Origin: Streptomyces sp.
GTDB lineage: Bacteria > Actinomycetota > Actinomycetes > Streptomycetales > Streptomycetaceae
DNA: 47,175 nucleotides
Direction of reading: 5' to 3'
Assembly (NCBI RefSeq): GCF_031181705.1
Contig: NZ_JAPSKN010000002.1
Coordinates: forward strand, 64,963 to 112,137
Shown in pieces: positions 1 through 7,785 of this stretch. The notes under the pieces are model-generated. The model saw only the letters and a program-made list of their open reading frames with translations, searched no databases and was not told the DNA's origin. A program made the translations under genes and the position numbers. Numbering within the stretch: position 1 is the first letter of the stretch; the number at the start of each line of letters is the position of its first letter.

Positions 1-189
1 ATCCGGCATCCGCCTCCCCAACTCCACCGAAGCCACCGTGTGTTTGGAGAACCGCACCAGTTCCCCGAACTCCTCCCGGCTCAGCCCGGCGTGTTCGCGC
101 AAGCCCTGGACCACCGCCCCGAACGTCCGCAGACTGTCCGACGACTCCGGCTCGCCACCCGTGCCCGTCCCCACCATGCCATCGACCAC
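1..189 (-). CDS. Xre-family helix-turn-helix DNA-binding protein (C-terminus beyond window)
   Basis: The minus strand from a GTG at 189 reads an open frame whose residues include LREHAGLSREEFGELV followed by FSKHTVASVELGRR, a typical Xre/Cro helix-turn-helix (scaffold helix, recognition helix starting near the TVASVE segment). The gene runs off the left edge, so only about 63 residues are visible. A GGGAGGTG ribosome site at 204-197 is about 9 nt from the GTG; an in-frame ATG at 177 is the alternative start. It is divergent from an HATPase gene. In Streptomyces such HTH proteins often accompany HATPase and DUF397 proteins in small developmental regulatory modules; that role is inferred from family knowledge. 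Confidence 0.75.
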   Translation of the reverse strand, partial: MVDGMVGTGTGGEPESSDSLRTFGAVVQGLREHAGLSREEFGELVRFSKHTVASVELGRRMPD

Positions 190-319
190 TGTCGGTCACC
201 TCCCGCACGCATGGTTACGGGACGTCACCGGTACTGTCCAGTCCGTGACCGCGTACGCTGCCGCAGCGTACGCGGCGCCGGGCTGGAGAATCGCCGTTCC
301 CGCACGTCACATTGGGCGC

Positions 320-802
320 ATGACAGCGCCGATCAACCGCAGCACCGCCCAACCTCCGGTTACCGTACGTGTGTTCACGCAGCGTCTCAGCTCCACCCCG
401 CGCGGCGCCCGGCTCGCCCGCCGTCTCACGCTGAACCAGCTGCACTCCTGGGGCATCCCCTACGGCACGGACGTCTCCGACGCGGTCGGGGCGATCGTGG
501 CCGAGCTGGCGGCCAACGCCGTGACGCACGGGCGGGTGCCGGGGCGGGACTTCGCGCTGCGGCTGGAGCTCGTGCCGGGCCGCGTCCGGGTCGAGGTGAC
601 CGATTCACGCGGCGGGCCGCCGCGTCCGCCCGCGCCCGGTGCCGTACGACCGCCCCGGCCCCTCGACGAGCACGGCCGTGGGTACGTCCTCGTCGACGCA
701 CTCGCCGACCGCTGGGAGGTGCTCGACCGCGAGCCGCCCGGCAAGACCGTGCGTGCGGAGGTCGACCTTCCGGAGTGGATCTGCCGCAGTGCCGCGAAAT
801 GA
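320..802 (+). CDS. ATP-binding protein, anti-sigma-factor-like HATPase
   Basis: About 160 residues forming a single HATPase_c fold of the SpoIIAB/RsbW type. Visible motifs are the N-box AIVAELAANAVTHGR (Glu/Asn for Mg-ATP), the G1 region VEVTDSRGG and the G2 region DEHGRGYVLVDALADRWEV. There is no membrane segment or sensor domain, so it is a free-standing cytoplasmic kinase-like or ATP-binding regulator. The ATG at 320 was chosen because it starts the conserved part; the upstream open frame looks non-coding. It is divergent from the HTH gene, with a 130-bp gap between starts. Such HATPase/HTH pairs are abundant in Streptomyces and mostly lack assigned partners. The fold is clear; the target is unknown. 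Confidence 0.8.
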   Translation: MTAPINRSTAQPPVTVRVFTQRLSSTPRGARLARRLTLNQLHSWGIPYGTDVSDAVGAIVAELAANAVTHGRVPGRDFALRLELVPGRVRVEVTDSRGGPPRPPAPGAVRPPRPLDEHGRGYVLVDALADRWEVLDREPPGKTVRAEVDLPEWICRSAAK

Positions 803-865
803 CCGGGCGCCTCTCCGGGGCGGGGCGCCCTGGTTGTTGCTGCGCGAACCATTGACGCGCAAGGG

Positions 866-917
866 GTTCGATTCTACGGTCCGTTCGAACTTGCGAGCAC
901 TGTTCGAAATGTCGACC
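866..917 (+). promoter_or_regulatory. Triple GTTCGA operator-like cluster upstream of the GH43 pair
   Basis: Three 16-bp elements start at 866 (GTTCGATTCTACGGTC), 883 (GTTCGAACTTGCGAGC) and 902 (GTTCGAAATGTCGACC), 17 and 19 bp apart. The last is nearly a perfect palindrome and ends 35 bp before the GH43 start. The same element recurs at 10635-10650, 11615-11630 and 14013-14047. It is interpreted as the binding site of a sugar-responsive repressor that is not in the window. Confidence 0.6.
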
Positions 918-952
918 AGTTGTGACACCCCCACCGCAAGGAGGACCCCCGT

Positions 953-1933
953 ATGAGCCGCACCCCCTTCCGCAGGCGCACCACCCTGCTCGCCCTGCCC
1001 GCCGCCGCCCTTCTGGCGCTGATCCCGGGCACGGCGTCGGCCTATCCCAACCCCGGCCGGGTCACCGGCGACGTCGTCACGCACGACCCGTCGATGATCC
1101 GCACCTCGTCCGGCCAGTACCTGCTCTACGCCACCGGCGGCGGCATCGCCCACAAGACCAGCGGCGACCGCACCGCCTTCCGCAACGGAGCCGACGCCTT
1201 CTCCAGCAGGCCGAGCTGGTGGCGGAACTACTCCTCCGTCCCCGAGGCCTGGGCGCCGGACATCTCGTACCAGGGCGGCACGTACCTGATGTACTACTCC
1301 GTCTCGAAGTTCGGCTCGAACACCTCCGCCATCGGCCTGGCGACCTCCACCACCGGCCAGCCGGGCAGCTGGACCGACCAGGGCACCGTCTACACCTCGA
1401 ACTCCGCCAGCGACTTCAACGCCATCGACCCGAACCTCTTCGTGGACGACGACGGCAAGTGGTGGCTGTCGTTCGGCAGTTGGTGGACCGGGATCAAGAT
1501 GATCCAGATCAACCCGTCCACCGGGAAGCAGCTCGGCTCCAACACCACCCGGTACTCGCTCGCCTCCCGCCCCACCGGGACCAAGGCCGTCGAGGCGCCC
1601 TTCATCGTGAAGCGGGGCGGCTACTACTACCTCTTCGCCTCCTACGACACCTGCTGCGCCGGCACCAGCTCCACGTACAAGGTGAAGGTCGGGCGCGCCA
1701 CCAGCGTCACCGGACCCTACGTCGACAGCAACGGCGTCTCGCTGATGAACAACGGCGGCACCCCCGTCCTCGCATCGCACGGCAGCGTCATCGGCCCCGG
1801 CGGCCAGTCGATCCTGAAGGACACCGACGGCGACCTGATCGTCTACCACTACTACGACGGCAACGACAACGGCACGCCCAAGCTCGGCATCAACCTCCTG
1901 AACTGGAGCAGCGGATGGCCCGTCGCCTACTGA
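953..1933 (+). CDS. Secreted GH43 arabinan endo-1,5-alpha-L-arabinosidase
   Basis: 326 residues. A Sec signal peptide (RRR, hydrophobic core, cleavage after GTASA near residue 30) precedes a five-bladed beta-propeller. The GH43 catalytic set is visible: Asp45 in THDPSMI (base), Asp159 in NAIDPNLF (pKa modulator) and Glu214 in VEAPFIVK (acid). The segment SVPEAWAPDIS is also typical of endo-arabinanases. It should cut alpha-1,5-linked arabinan outside the cell. An AAGGAGG ribosome site lies about 9 nt before the ATG. The stop lies inside the next gene (19-bp overlap), so the two are co-translated. The preceding triple GTTCGA element suggests substrate-dependent control. Endo-arabinanase is favoured over xylosidase, but specificity within GH43 is an inference. 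Confidence 0.87.
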   Translation: MSRTPFRRRTTLLALPAAALLALIPGTASAYPNPGRVTGDVVTHDPSMIRTSSGQYLLYATGGGIAHKTSGDRTAFRNGADAFSSRPSWWRNYSSVPEAWAPDISYQGGTYLMYYSVSKFGSNTSAIGLATSTTGQPGSWTDQGTVYTSNSASDFNAIDPNLFVDDDGKWWLSFGSWWTGIKMIQINPSTGKQLGSNTTRYSLASRPTGTKAVEAPFIVKRGGYYYLFASYDTCCAGTSSTYKVKVGRATSVTGPYVDSNGVSLMNNGGTPVLASHGSVIGPGGQSILKDTDGDLIVYHYYDGNDNGTPKLGINLLNWSSGWPVAY

Positions 1934-3351
1934 CCCTGCTGGCGGCCCTGCTGCTGGCGCTGTCCGTCCACCAGCCCTCCGCGAGTGCCGCCTCCTTCAC
2001 GAACCCCGTCAAGTCCGTCAAGGGCGCCGACCCCTGGATCGCGTACCACGACGGCAACTACTACCTGGTGACGACCAGTTGGACCGACGCCATCACCATC
2101 CGCAAGTCCACCACCCTCGCCGGGCTCGCCACCGCCCCCAGCGTCCAGGTGTGGAAGGGCGACGCCGCCTCCCGCTGCTGCAACATCTGGGCGCCCGAGC
2201 TGCACTTCCTCAATGGCCGCTGGTACCTGTACTACGTCGCCGGACAGAACGTGTCCGACTACAACCCCACCCAGCGCAGCCACGTGCTGGAGAGCGCCGG
2301 CTCCGACCCCATGGGGCCGTACACCTACAAGGGGCAGCTCAGCAGCGGGTGGATGCTCGACCCGAGCGTGCTGAACGTGAACGGCCGGCTCTACATGCTG
2401 GGCAGCGCCGTCACGGGCGGGACCCAGAACCTCGTCATCGCGCCGATGTCCAACCCGTACACCGTCAGCGGCGCCTACTCGACCATCTCGACACCGACGT
2501 ACGCCTGGGAACGGCAGGGCGGCACGGTCAACGAGGGCGCGGAGGTGCTCCAGCGGGGCGGACGGACCTTCCTGATCTACTCCGCGAGCGGCTGCTGGAC
2601 GCCCGACTACAAACTCGGGCAACTGGAGCTGACCGGCACCGACCCGCTGTCCGCGTCCTCCTGGACGAAGAAGTCCGCGCCCGTCTTCCAGCGCAGTGAC
2701 GCCAACGGGGTGTACGGGCCCGGCCACAACGGCTTCTTCACCTCACCCGACGGCCGCGAGAACTGGATCGTCTACCACGCCAACGACGCGGCCTCCGAGG
2801 GCTGCGACAACGGCCGTACGACCCGCGCGCAGAAGTTCACCTGGAACGCCGACGGCACGCCGAACCTCGGCACACCGGTGCGGCTCGGCGCCTCTCTCCC
2901 CGGGCCGTCCGGGGAGCCGTCCAGCGCCTCCGCCACCTACACGGTCACCAACCGCAACAGCGGCAAGTGCCTGGATGTCACGGGCGGTTCGACGGCGGAC
3001 GGCGCCGACGTCGCGCAGTACACCTGCAACGGCAACGCCAACCAGCGCTGGCGCCTGGAGGACCTCGGCGACGACACCCACCGGCTGGTGAACGTCGCCA
3101 CCGGCAAGGTCCTCGACACCGCCGACTGCTCCACCGCCGACGGCGCCGACCTGCGTCAGTGGTCGTGGCTGAACAACACCTGCCAGCGGTTCCGCTTCGT
3201 GGCGACGGACGGCGGCTTCGTCCGCATCACCAACCAGGCGACGGGCAAGGTCGCCGACGTGGCGGACTGCGGGACGGCGGACGGGGCGGACGTACGCCAG
3301 TGGTCATGGCTGAACAACGCGTGCCAGCAGTGGAAGCTGACGGCCGTGTAG
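1915..3351 (+). CDS. Secreted GH43 glycosidase (arabinofuranosidase/arabinanase type) with ricin-type lectin domain
   Basis: 478 residues starting at the ATG inside the end of the preceding gene. A signal peptide (MARRLLTLLA, cleavage near SASA, residue 25) leads a GH43 propeller with Asp39 (GADPWIAYHDG), Asp149 (WMLDPSVL) and Glu207 (GTVNEGAEVL) as the likely catalytic triad. From about residue 340 a beta-trefoil ricin/CBM13 domain follows, with repeated G-K-x-L-D/A-D-V and Q-x-W/F motifs (NQRWRL, CQRFRF, CQQWKL) and two near-identical QWSWLNN segments. The lectin probably anchors the enzyme to polymer. With the upstream endo-enzyme it forms an extracellular arabinan-degrading pair. The family is certain; an exo-arabinofuranosidase rather than another endo-acting role is a guess. 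Confidence 0.87.
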   Translation: MARRLLTLLAALLLALSVHQPSASAASFTNPVKSVKGADPWIAYHDGNYYLVTTSWTDAITIRKSTTLAGLATAPSVQVWKGDAASRCCNIWAPELHFLNGRWYLYYVAGQNVSDYNPTQRSHVLESAGSDPMGPYTYKGQLSSGWMLDPSVLNVNGRLYMLGSAVTGGTQNLVIAPMSNPYTVSGAYSTISTPTYAWERQGGTVNEGAEVLQRGGRTFLIYSASGCWTPDYKLGQLELTGTDPLSASSWTKKSAPVFQRSDANGVYGPGHNGFFTSPDGRENWIVYHANDAASEGCDNGRTTRAQKFTWNADGTPNLGTPVRLGASLPGPSGEPSSASATYTVTNRNSGKCLDVTGGSTADGADVAQYTCNGNANQRWRLEDLGDDTHRLVNVATGKVLDTADCSTADGADLRQWSWLNNTCQRFRFVATDGGFVRITNQATGKVADVADCGTADGADVRQWSWLNNACQQWKLTAV

Positions 3352-3353
3352 CG

Positions 3354-3412
3354 CCGCCCCTGGGGGCGCGGGGAACCGCGCGACCAGCCACGACGGCCCC
3401 GCACCCGCCGGA
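3354..3412. repeat. Streptomyces intergenic GC-rich repeat, copy 1
   Basis: The gap between two convergent genes contains GGGGGCGCGGGG, then GCGCGACCAGCCACGA and CCCCGCACCC. The same blocks in the same order appear in the gap at 37792-37882, with about 30 extra bases in the middle. Elements of this type are common in Streptomyces 3' intergenic regions and can fold; a terminator role here is possible but not shown. Confidence 0.5.
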
Positions 3413-5143
3413 CTACCCCGCCTGCCCCATCCCCGCCGCGTTGGGCCAGCTCTGCGCGGCGGGCCACCCCGTGGCCGGCGCCGGTGTCAGCCCGTTCGTC
3501 CCCCGCACCTGCGCGGCCGTCAGACCACCCCGAGCGGGGACACCGGGCGGAGTGGGCCCGGTGAACGGCGCGGCCACGGGCTGGGGAGCCGGCTGCGCCA
3601 CCTGGGGCTGCGGCACCTGCGGCATCTGCGGCATCTGCGGGACCGGCTGCGGCTGCGGTTGCGGCAGCTGTGCCGCGGCCGGCATCGGCATCCCACCGCC
3701 CGCGCCCGCCGGCACGGCGGACGCGGCGGCGGGGAGCGGCATGCCGATGCCGGCGGCCGGGGCGGGGGTGGGCATCGGGCTGGGCATCGGCGCGGTGGGC
3801 GCCGGCGCGGGGGCGAGGCCCGGGCCGCCGGAACCCGCGCTCGCGGCGGCCGGGACCGGGGCCGGAACCGCCGCCGGGCCGGGTCCGCCCGGCCCGGCCG
3901 CCATGGCCTGCGCCGCCAGCCCCCGGGTTCCCGCCCCGTTCGTCTCGCTCACCAGCCGGTCCACGGCCGCCGTACCCGAGCTGTAGCTGGTCCCGTTGCC
4001 CAGCTCGGGTACGGCGGCTCCCCTCCTGGACGTCCCGTAGAGCACCTGCTCCAGGCCGGACACCAGGCGACGCACGTCCACCTGGGGGCGCACCACGAGA
4101 CGCAGGAAGCGGCTGGACGAACCGATCTTGTTGCCGCACTCGCGGACCAGGATCCGGTGCTCGGTGAGCATCCGGTCCCGGACCACGGTGCCCTCCGCGC
4201 CCACGGGCAGGCGCACGAAGAGGAAGTTGCCCTGGGACGGGTAGACCGTCAGCCCGGGCAGCGCGGAGAGCTGGGAGGCCATGTCGAGCCGGTCCCGGCG
4301 CACCTGTTGCAGGCTCTGCGCGTACTCGGCGCCGTGCTCCTTCAGCATGAAGACGACGTGCTCGGCGAAGGAGTTGAGGTTCCACTTCGGCAGCATCGAG
4401 CGGATCCGGCCCGCGAGCGCCGGGTTGGCGACCAGGTAGCCGAAGCGGATGCCGTGCAGGCCGAAGTTCTTGCCGAGGCTGCGCAGGACCACGACGTTGG
4501 GGCGGAGCATCGCCTCCTGCACGACGGACGGTTCGGCCTCGGCGTCCGCGAACTCCAGGAACGACTCGTCGATCACGACGAGGTCGAGGTCGGCCATGGC
4601 GTCCATGAACTGCACGACGGCGTGCTTGTGCACAAAGCCGCCGTCGGGGTTGTTCGGGTTGCAGATCACGGCGACCCGGGTGCCCCGGGCGCGGATGAAC
4701 TCGGCGTACTGGGCGAGGTCCAGGGCGAAGCCGCTGGACTCCTGGAGCGGGAACATGTCGACCCGCTTGCCGGTCTCCATGGGCTGGTCGGTCCAGCGGC
4801 CGAACGTGGGGACGGGGACGGCGAGGGACTCGCGGACCAGCAAGTGGTCGATCCAGGTGATCAGTTCGGTCGAGCCGTTGCCCATGGCGACGCACTGCGG
4901 CGGCAACTGGAGCAGGCTGCACAGCTCGGCCGTGATCGTGTCGGCGCTGCTCGGGTAGTACGTGATGATGTCCCGCAGCCTGGCCGCCATGTCCTCGAAC
5001 ATGGCGGGGGTGGGGAAGTAGGGGTTGCACGGGATACAGAAGTCCACGGGACCGGCTCCCTCGCCGCCCTCGCGTGTCAGAGCCGCCATCGACGGGCTGT
5101 GGGCCGCGGTACTGCGGAACAGCGACGTGACGTTGTCGGCCAT
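3413..5143 (-). CDS. HisC-like PLP-dependent aminotransferase with long Pro/Ala/Gly-rich C-terminal tail
   Basis: 576 residues from the ATG at 5143, which has a perfect GGAGG 5 nt upstream. Residues about 30-370 are a class I/II aminotransferase most like histidinol-phosphate aminotransferase or CobD: MGNGSTELI phosphate loop, CNPNNPDGG near 161, IDES near 191, the PLP lysine Lys225 in SLGKNFGLHGIRFG, and Arg352 in RLVVRP for the substrate carboxylate. Residues about 380-576 are low-complexity Pro/Ala/Gly/Met/Gln, including runs of PQ and MPQ, with no recognisable domain. The gene stands alone between convergent and terminated units, away from his or cob genes, so the substrate is unknown. 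The tail is about half the length of the catalytic domain and unusual for the family. Confidence 0.8.
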   Translation of the reverse strand: MADNVTSLFRSTAAHSPSMAALTREGGEGAGPVDFCIPCNPYFPTPAMFEDMAARLRDIITYYPSSADTITAELCSLLQLPPQCVAMGNGSTELITWIDHLLVRESLAVPVPTFGRWTDQPMETGKRVDMFPLQESSGFALDLAQYAEFIRARGTRVAVICNPNNPDGGFVHKHAVVQFMDAMADLDLVVIDESFLEFADAEAEPSVVQEAMLRPNVVVLRSLGKNFGLHGIRFGYLVANPALAGRIRSMLPKWNLNSFAEHVVFMLKEHGAEYAQSLQQVRRDRLDMASQLSALPGLTVYPSQGNFLFVRLPVGAEGTVVRDRMLTEHRILVRECGNKIGSSSRFLRLVVRPQVDVRRLVSGLEQVLYGTSRRGAAVPELGNGTSYSSGTAAVDRLVSETNGAGTRGLAAQAMAAGPGGPGPAAVPAPVPAAASAGSGGPGLAPAPAPTAPMPSPMPTPAPAAGIGMPLPAAASAVPAGAGGGMPMPAAAQLPQPQPQPVPQMPQMPQVPQPQVAQPAPQPVAAPFTGPTPPGVPARGGLTAAQVRGTNGLTPAPATGWPAAQSWPNAAGMGQAG

Positions 5144-5192
5144 GGAACCTCCGTATAGGGCGGGCCCGTGGGGGCGGCGGGCCCGACGTTTG

Positions 5193-5226
5193 AGGGCGGC
5201 CCGCGCGGGGGAGCGCGGGCCGCCCT
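5193..5226 (-). terminator. Perfect 14-bp hairpin after the Tat mutarotase gene
   Basis: AGGGCGGCCCGCGC at 5193-5206 pairs exactly with GCGCGGGCCGCCCT at 5213-5226 around a 6-nt loop. It lies between the end of the mutarotase gene (5337) and the start of the aminotransferase (5143), both on the minus strand. There is no T-run, which is usual for actinobacterial terminators. Confidence 0.7.
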
Positions 5227-5295
5227 TACATACGGAGACTCCGGTGACGTCGTTCAACCAGTGAGGCTTCCCGCAGGAAGTTGTGTGCCACCTGT

Positions 5296-5325
5296 GAAGA
5301 CGGCCGAAGACGGCCGAAGACGGCC
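5296..5325. repeat. Three tandem copies of GAAGACGGCC
   Basis: Exact 10-bp units at 5296-5305, 5306-5315 and 5316-5325, in the gap just 3' of the mutarotase stop. No function is evident; it may be a slippage-prone microsatellite. Confidence 0.8.
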
Positions 5326-5336
5326 GCGGGGCCGGA

Positions 5337-6485
5337 TCAGCAGCCGAACGTGTGGATCGTGGTCGTCCGGTAGGTCTGCCCGGGCCGCAGCACCGTCGAC
5401 GGGAACGACGGCTTGTTCGGCGAGTCCGGGAAGTGCTGTGTCTCCAGGCACAGCGCGTCGCCCTGCCGGTAGGTGCGACCGGACGGGCCGGTGAGCGTGC
5501 CGTCGAGGAAGTTGCCGGAGTAGAACTGCAGGCCCGGCTCGTTCGTGGCGATCTTCAGCGTGCGTCCGGAGGCCGGGTCGCGCAGGGTGGCCACGTGCTC
5601 GGGCCGGGCGGTGATGCCCTTGTCCAGCACCCAGTTGTGGTCGAAGCCCTTGGCGGTGACCAGCTGCGGGTGCGAGACGCGGATGTCCCGGCCGATCGGC
5701 TTGGCCTTGCGGAAGTCGAAGGGGGTGCCCGCGACCCTGGCCAGCTCGCCGGTGGGGATCAGGCCCGCGTCGGTGGGGGTGTAGCGGGAGGCGGCGATGT
5801 GCAGCTCGTGGTCCTCGATCGTGCCGCTGCCCTCGCCGGCCAGGTTCCAGTAGACGTGGCTGGTGAGGTTGACGACCGTGGCCTTGTCGGTGGTGGCCTC
5901 GTAGTCGATGCGCCAGTCGCCGTGCTCGGTGAGGGTGTACGTCACCTTCGTCTTGAGCGTGCCCGGGTAGCCCATCTCCCCGTCGACGCTCGTGTAGTAC
6001 AGGTGCAGACCGACGTCGGAGCCCTTCACGAACGGCTCGACGTCCCAGACGCGCTTGTCGAAGCCCTTGGCGCCGCCGTGCAGGCTCTGCTCGCCGTCGT
6101 TGACGGACAGCTGGTAGGCCTTGCCGTCGAGCGTGAACCTGCCCTGGCCGATGCGGTTGCCGTACCGGCCGATCAGGGCGCCGAAGTACGGGCTGCCGGC
6201 GACGTAGTCCTCCATGTTGTCGAAGCCCGCGGAGACGTTGGCGTAGCGGCCCCGGCGGTCGGGGATCTCCAGGGACTGCACGATGCCGCCGTAGGAGAGG
6301 ACCTTCAGGCGGGTGCCGCCGTTCTCCAGCGACCAGCTGTGGACCTTGGTGCCGTCGGCGAGCTTGCCGAAGAGCGTCTTCACCGGCTTCCTGCCTCCCG
6401 TGGCGTGCGCCGTGCCGCCGAGCGTGGTGGCGGCCATGCCCGCCGCCGCGGCTCCCGCGATGACCGTGCGTCTGTTCAGTTCCAT
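5337..6485 (-). CDS. Tat-exported aldose 1-epimerase (mutarotase)
   Basis: 382 residues. The N-terminus MELNRRTVIAG followed by an Ala/Gly-rich hydrophobic stretch and AHA near residue 28 is a twin-arginine signal peptide, so the enzyme is exported folded. The galactose-mutarotase fold shows NRIGQGRF, SLHGG with His136, VNLTSHVYWNL with His210 (acid) and LCLETQHFPDSPN with Glu347 (base). It interconverts alpha and beta anomers of aldoses outside the membrane. It follows the sugar ABC operon on the same strand, separated by a strong hairpin, so it may depend on readthrough. An extracytoplasmic mutarotase fits supply of the right anomer to the ChvE-type binding protein; that link is inferred. 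Confidence 0.88.
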   Translation of the reverse strand: MELNRRTVIAGAAAAGMAATTLGGTAHATGGRKPVKTLFGKLADGTKVHSWSLENGGTRLKVLSYGGIVQSLEIPDRRGRYANVSAGFDNMEDYVAGSPYFGALIGRYGNRIGQGRFTLDGKAYQLSVNDGEQSLHGGAKGFDKRVWDVEPFVKGSDVGLHLYYTSVDGEMGYPGTLKTKVTYTLTEHGDWRIDYEATTDKATVVNLTSHVYWNLAGEGSGTIEDHELHIAASRYTPTDAGLIPTGELARVAGTPFDFRKAKPIGRDIRVSHPQLVTAKGFDHNWVLDKGITARPEHVATLRDPASGRTLKIATNEPGLQFYSGNFLDGTLTGPSGRTYRQGDALCLETQHFPDSPNKPSFPSTVLRPGQTYRTTTIHTFGC

Positions 6486-6508
6486 CTGTGCGGCTCCCGA
6501 TGAGGAAA

Positions 6509-6532
6509 GGGCCCCGCCTTCCGGCGGGGCCC
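6509..6532 (-). terminator. Hairpin after the sugar ABC operon
   Basis: GGGCCCCGCC (6509-6518), loop TTCC, GGCGGGGCCC (6523-6532): a perfect 10-bp stem 8 nt past the permease stop, followed on the minus strand by TTTCC. It is a terminator or attenuator that would reduce transcription into the mutarotase gene. Confidence 0.75.
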
Positions 6533-6540
6533 GAGCTGAC

Positions 6541-7785
6541 TTACGAACCGACCTTGCGCTTGTTCCACACGTCGAACCCGACCGCCGCCAGCAGCACCAT
6601 GCCCTTGATGACCTGCTGCCAGTCGGTGCCGATGCCGACGAGGTTCATGCCGTTGTTCAGCACGCCCAGGACCAGGCCGCCGATGATCGCGCCGAGGACG
6701 GTGCCGACACCGCCGCTCATCGACGCGCCGCCGATGAACGAGGCCGCGATCGCCTCCAGCTCGAAGTTGAGGCCGGCCTTGGGAGAGGCCGCGTTGAAGC
6801 GGGCGGCGAAGACCAGACCCGCCAGGGCCGCGAGCATGCCCATGTTCAGGAAGACCAGGAAGGTGACCTTCTTGTCCTTCACACCCGACAGCTTGGCCGC
6901 CGGGAGGTTGCCGCCGATCGCGTAGATGTGGCGGCCGATGATCGCGTTGCGCATCACGTAGCCGAAGCCGACGAGCAGCACGCCCAGGATGAGCAGCACG
7001 ATCGGGGCGCCCTTGTAGCTGGCCAGCAGCAGCGTCAGCGTGAGGATGGCCGCGCCGATCGCGACCAGCTTCAGCAGGAACAGCTTGGCCGGCGGGACCT
7101 CCAGGGCGAACTCCTGCTGCCGCTTGCGGTCACGGACCTCCTGGAAGATCACGAAGGCGATCATCGCGAAGCCCAGCAGCAGCGTGAGGTTGTGGTAGTT
7201 GGTGTTCGGGCCGACCTCGGGCAGGAAGCCGTTGGCGACCTTCTGCAGTCCGTCCGGGAACGGGCCGAGGGTCTGGCCCTCCAGGAAGATCTCCGTCAGA
7301 CCGCGGAAGATCAGCATGCCCGCCAGGGTCACGATGAACGACGGTATGCCGCCGTACGCGATGAAGAACCCCTGGACGGCGCCCGCGACCGCGCCGACGG
7401 CGAGGCACAGCACCACCGCGAGCGGCCACGGCATGTCCTGTTTGACCATGAACACGGCGGCCATCGAGCCGACGAACGCCGTCAGCGAGCCGACCGACAG
7501 GTCGATGTGGCCCGCGATGATCACCAGCATCATGCCGATCGCGAGGATCAGGATGTAGCTGTTCTGCAGCACCAGGTTGGAGACGTTGCGCGGCAGCAGC
7601 AGGTCGCCGTCGGTCCACACGGCGAACAGGACCACGATCAGGCCCAGCGCGATCAGCATGCCGTACTGCCGCATGTTGCGGCGCATGCCGTCCAGCACCA
7701 GGGCCAGCAGGCCGTCGCCCGCGGCCCCTCCGCTCCTGCCCGGCGGCGCGGGGGCCGGGCTCTTTGCGGTCACGTCCGTGCTCAT
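6541..7785 (-). CDS. gguB: Multiple-monosaccharide ABC transporter permease (GguB type)
   Basis: 414 residues. After a cytoplasmic Ala/Pro-rich leader (residues 1-40) there are about ten hydrophobic segments typical of the RbsC/XylH/GguB permease family, with the diagnostic [12 protein letters not shown] segment near residue 95 and [18 protein letters not shown] near the C-terminus. It forms the membrane channel for the upstream binding protein and ATPase. The ATG overlaps the ATPase stop as ATGA (7785-7782), so the two are translationally coupled. It is the last gene of the three-gene importer, followed by a strong hairpin. The Ggu assignment rests on the ChvE-like binding protein in the same operon; XylH or MmsB are other names for the group. 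Confidence 0.9.
   Translation of the reverse strand: MSTDVTAKSPAPAPPGRSGGAAGDGLLALVLDGMRRNMRQYGMLIALGLIVVLFAVWTDGDLLLPRNVSNLVLQNSYILILAIGMMLVIIAGHIDLSVGSLTAFVGSMAAVFMVKQDMPWPLAVVLCLAVGAVAGAVQGFFIAYGGIPSFIVTLAGMLIFRGLTEIFLEGQTLGPFPDGLQKVANGFLPEVGPNTNYHNLTLLLGFAMIAFVIFQEVRDRKRQQEFALEVPPAKLFLLKLVAIGAAILTLTLLLASYKGAPIVLLILGVLLVGFGYVMRNAIIGRHIYAIGGNLPAAKLSGVKDKKVTFLVFLNMGMLAALAGLVFAARFNAASPKAGLNFELEAIAASFIGGASMSGGVGTVLGAIIGGLVLGVLNNGMNLVGIGTDWQQVIKGMVLLAAVGFDVWNKRKVGS

Noticed and set aside
605..1849. Minus-strand 414-codon open frame opposite the first GH43 gene
   Set aside because: Composition is Gly/Val/Ala-rich without motifs. The plus strand carries a complete signal peptide and GH43 catalytic residues.
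3590..3665. GCGGCATCTGC-type short repeats as a CRISPR or regulatory array
   Set aside because: They encode the Pro/Gln/Met-rich tail of the aminotransferase; unit lengths vary and there are no spacers.
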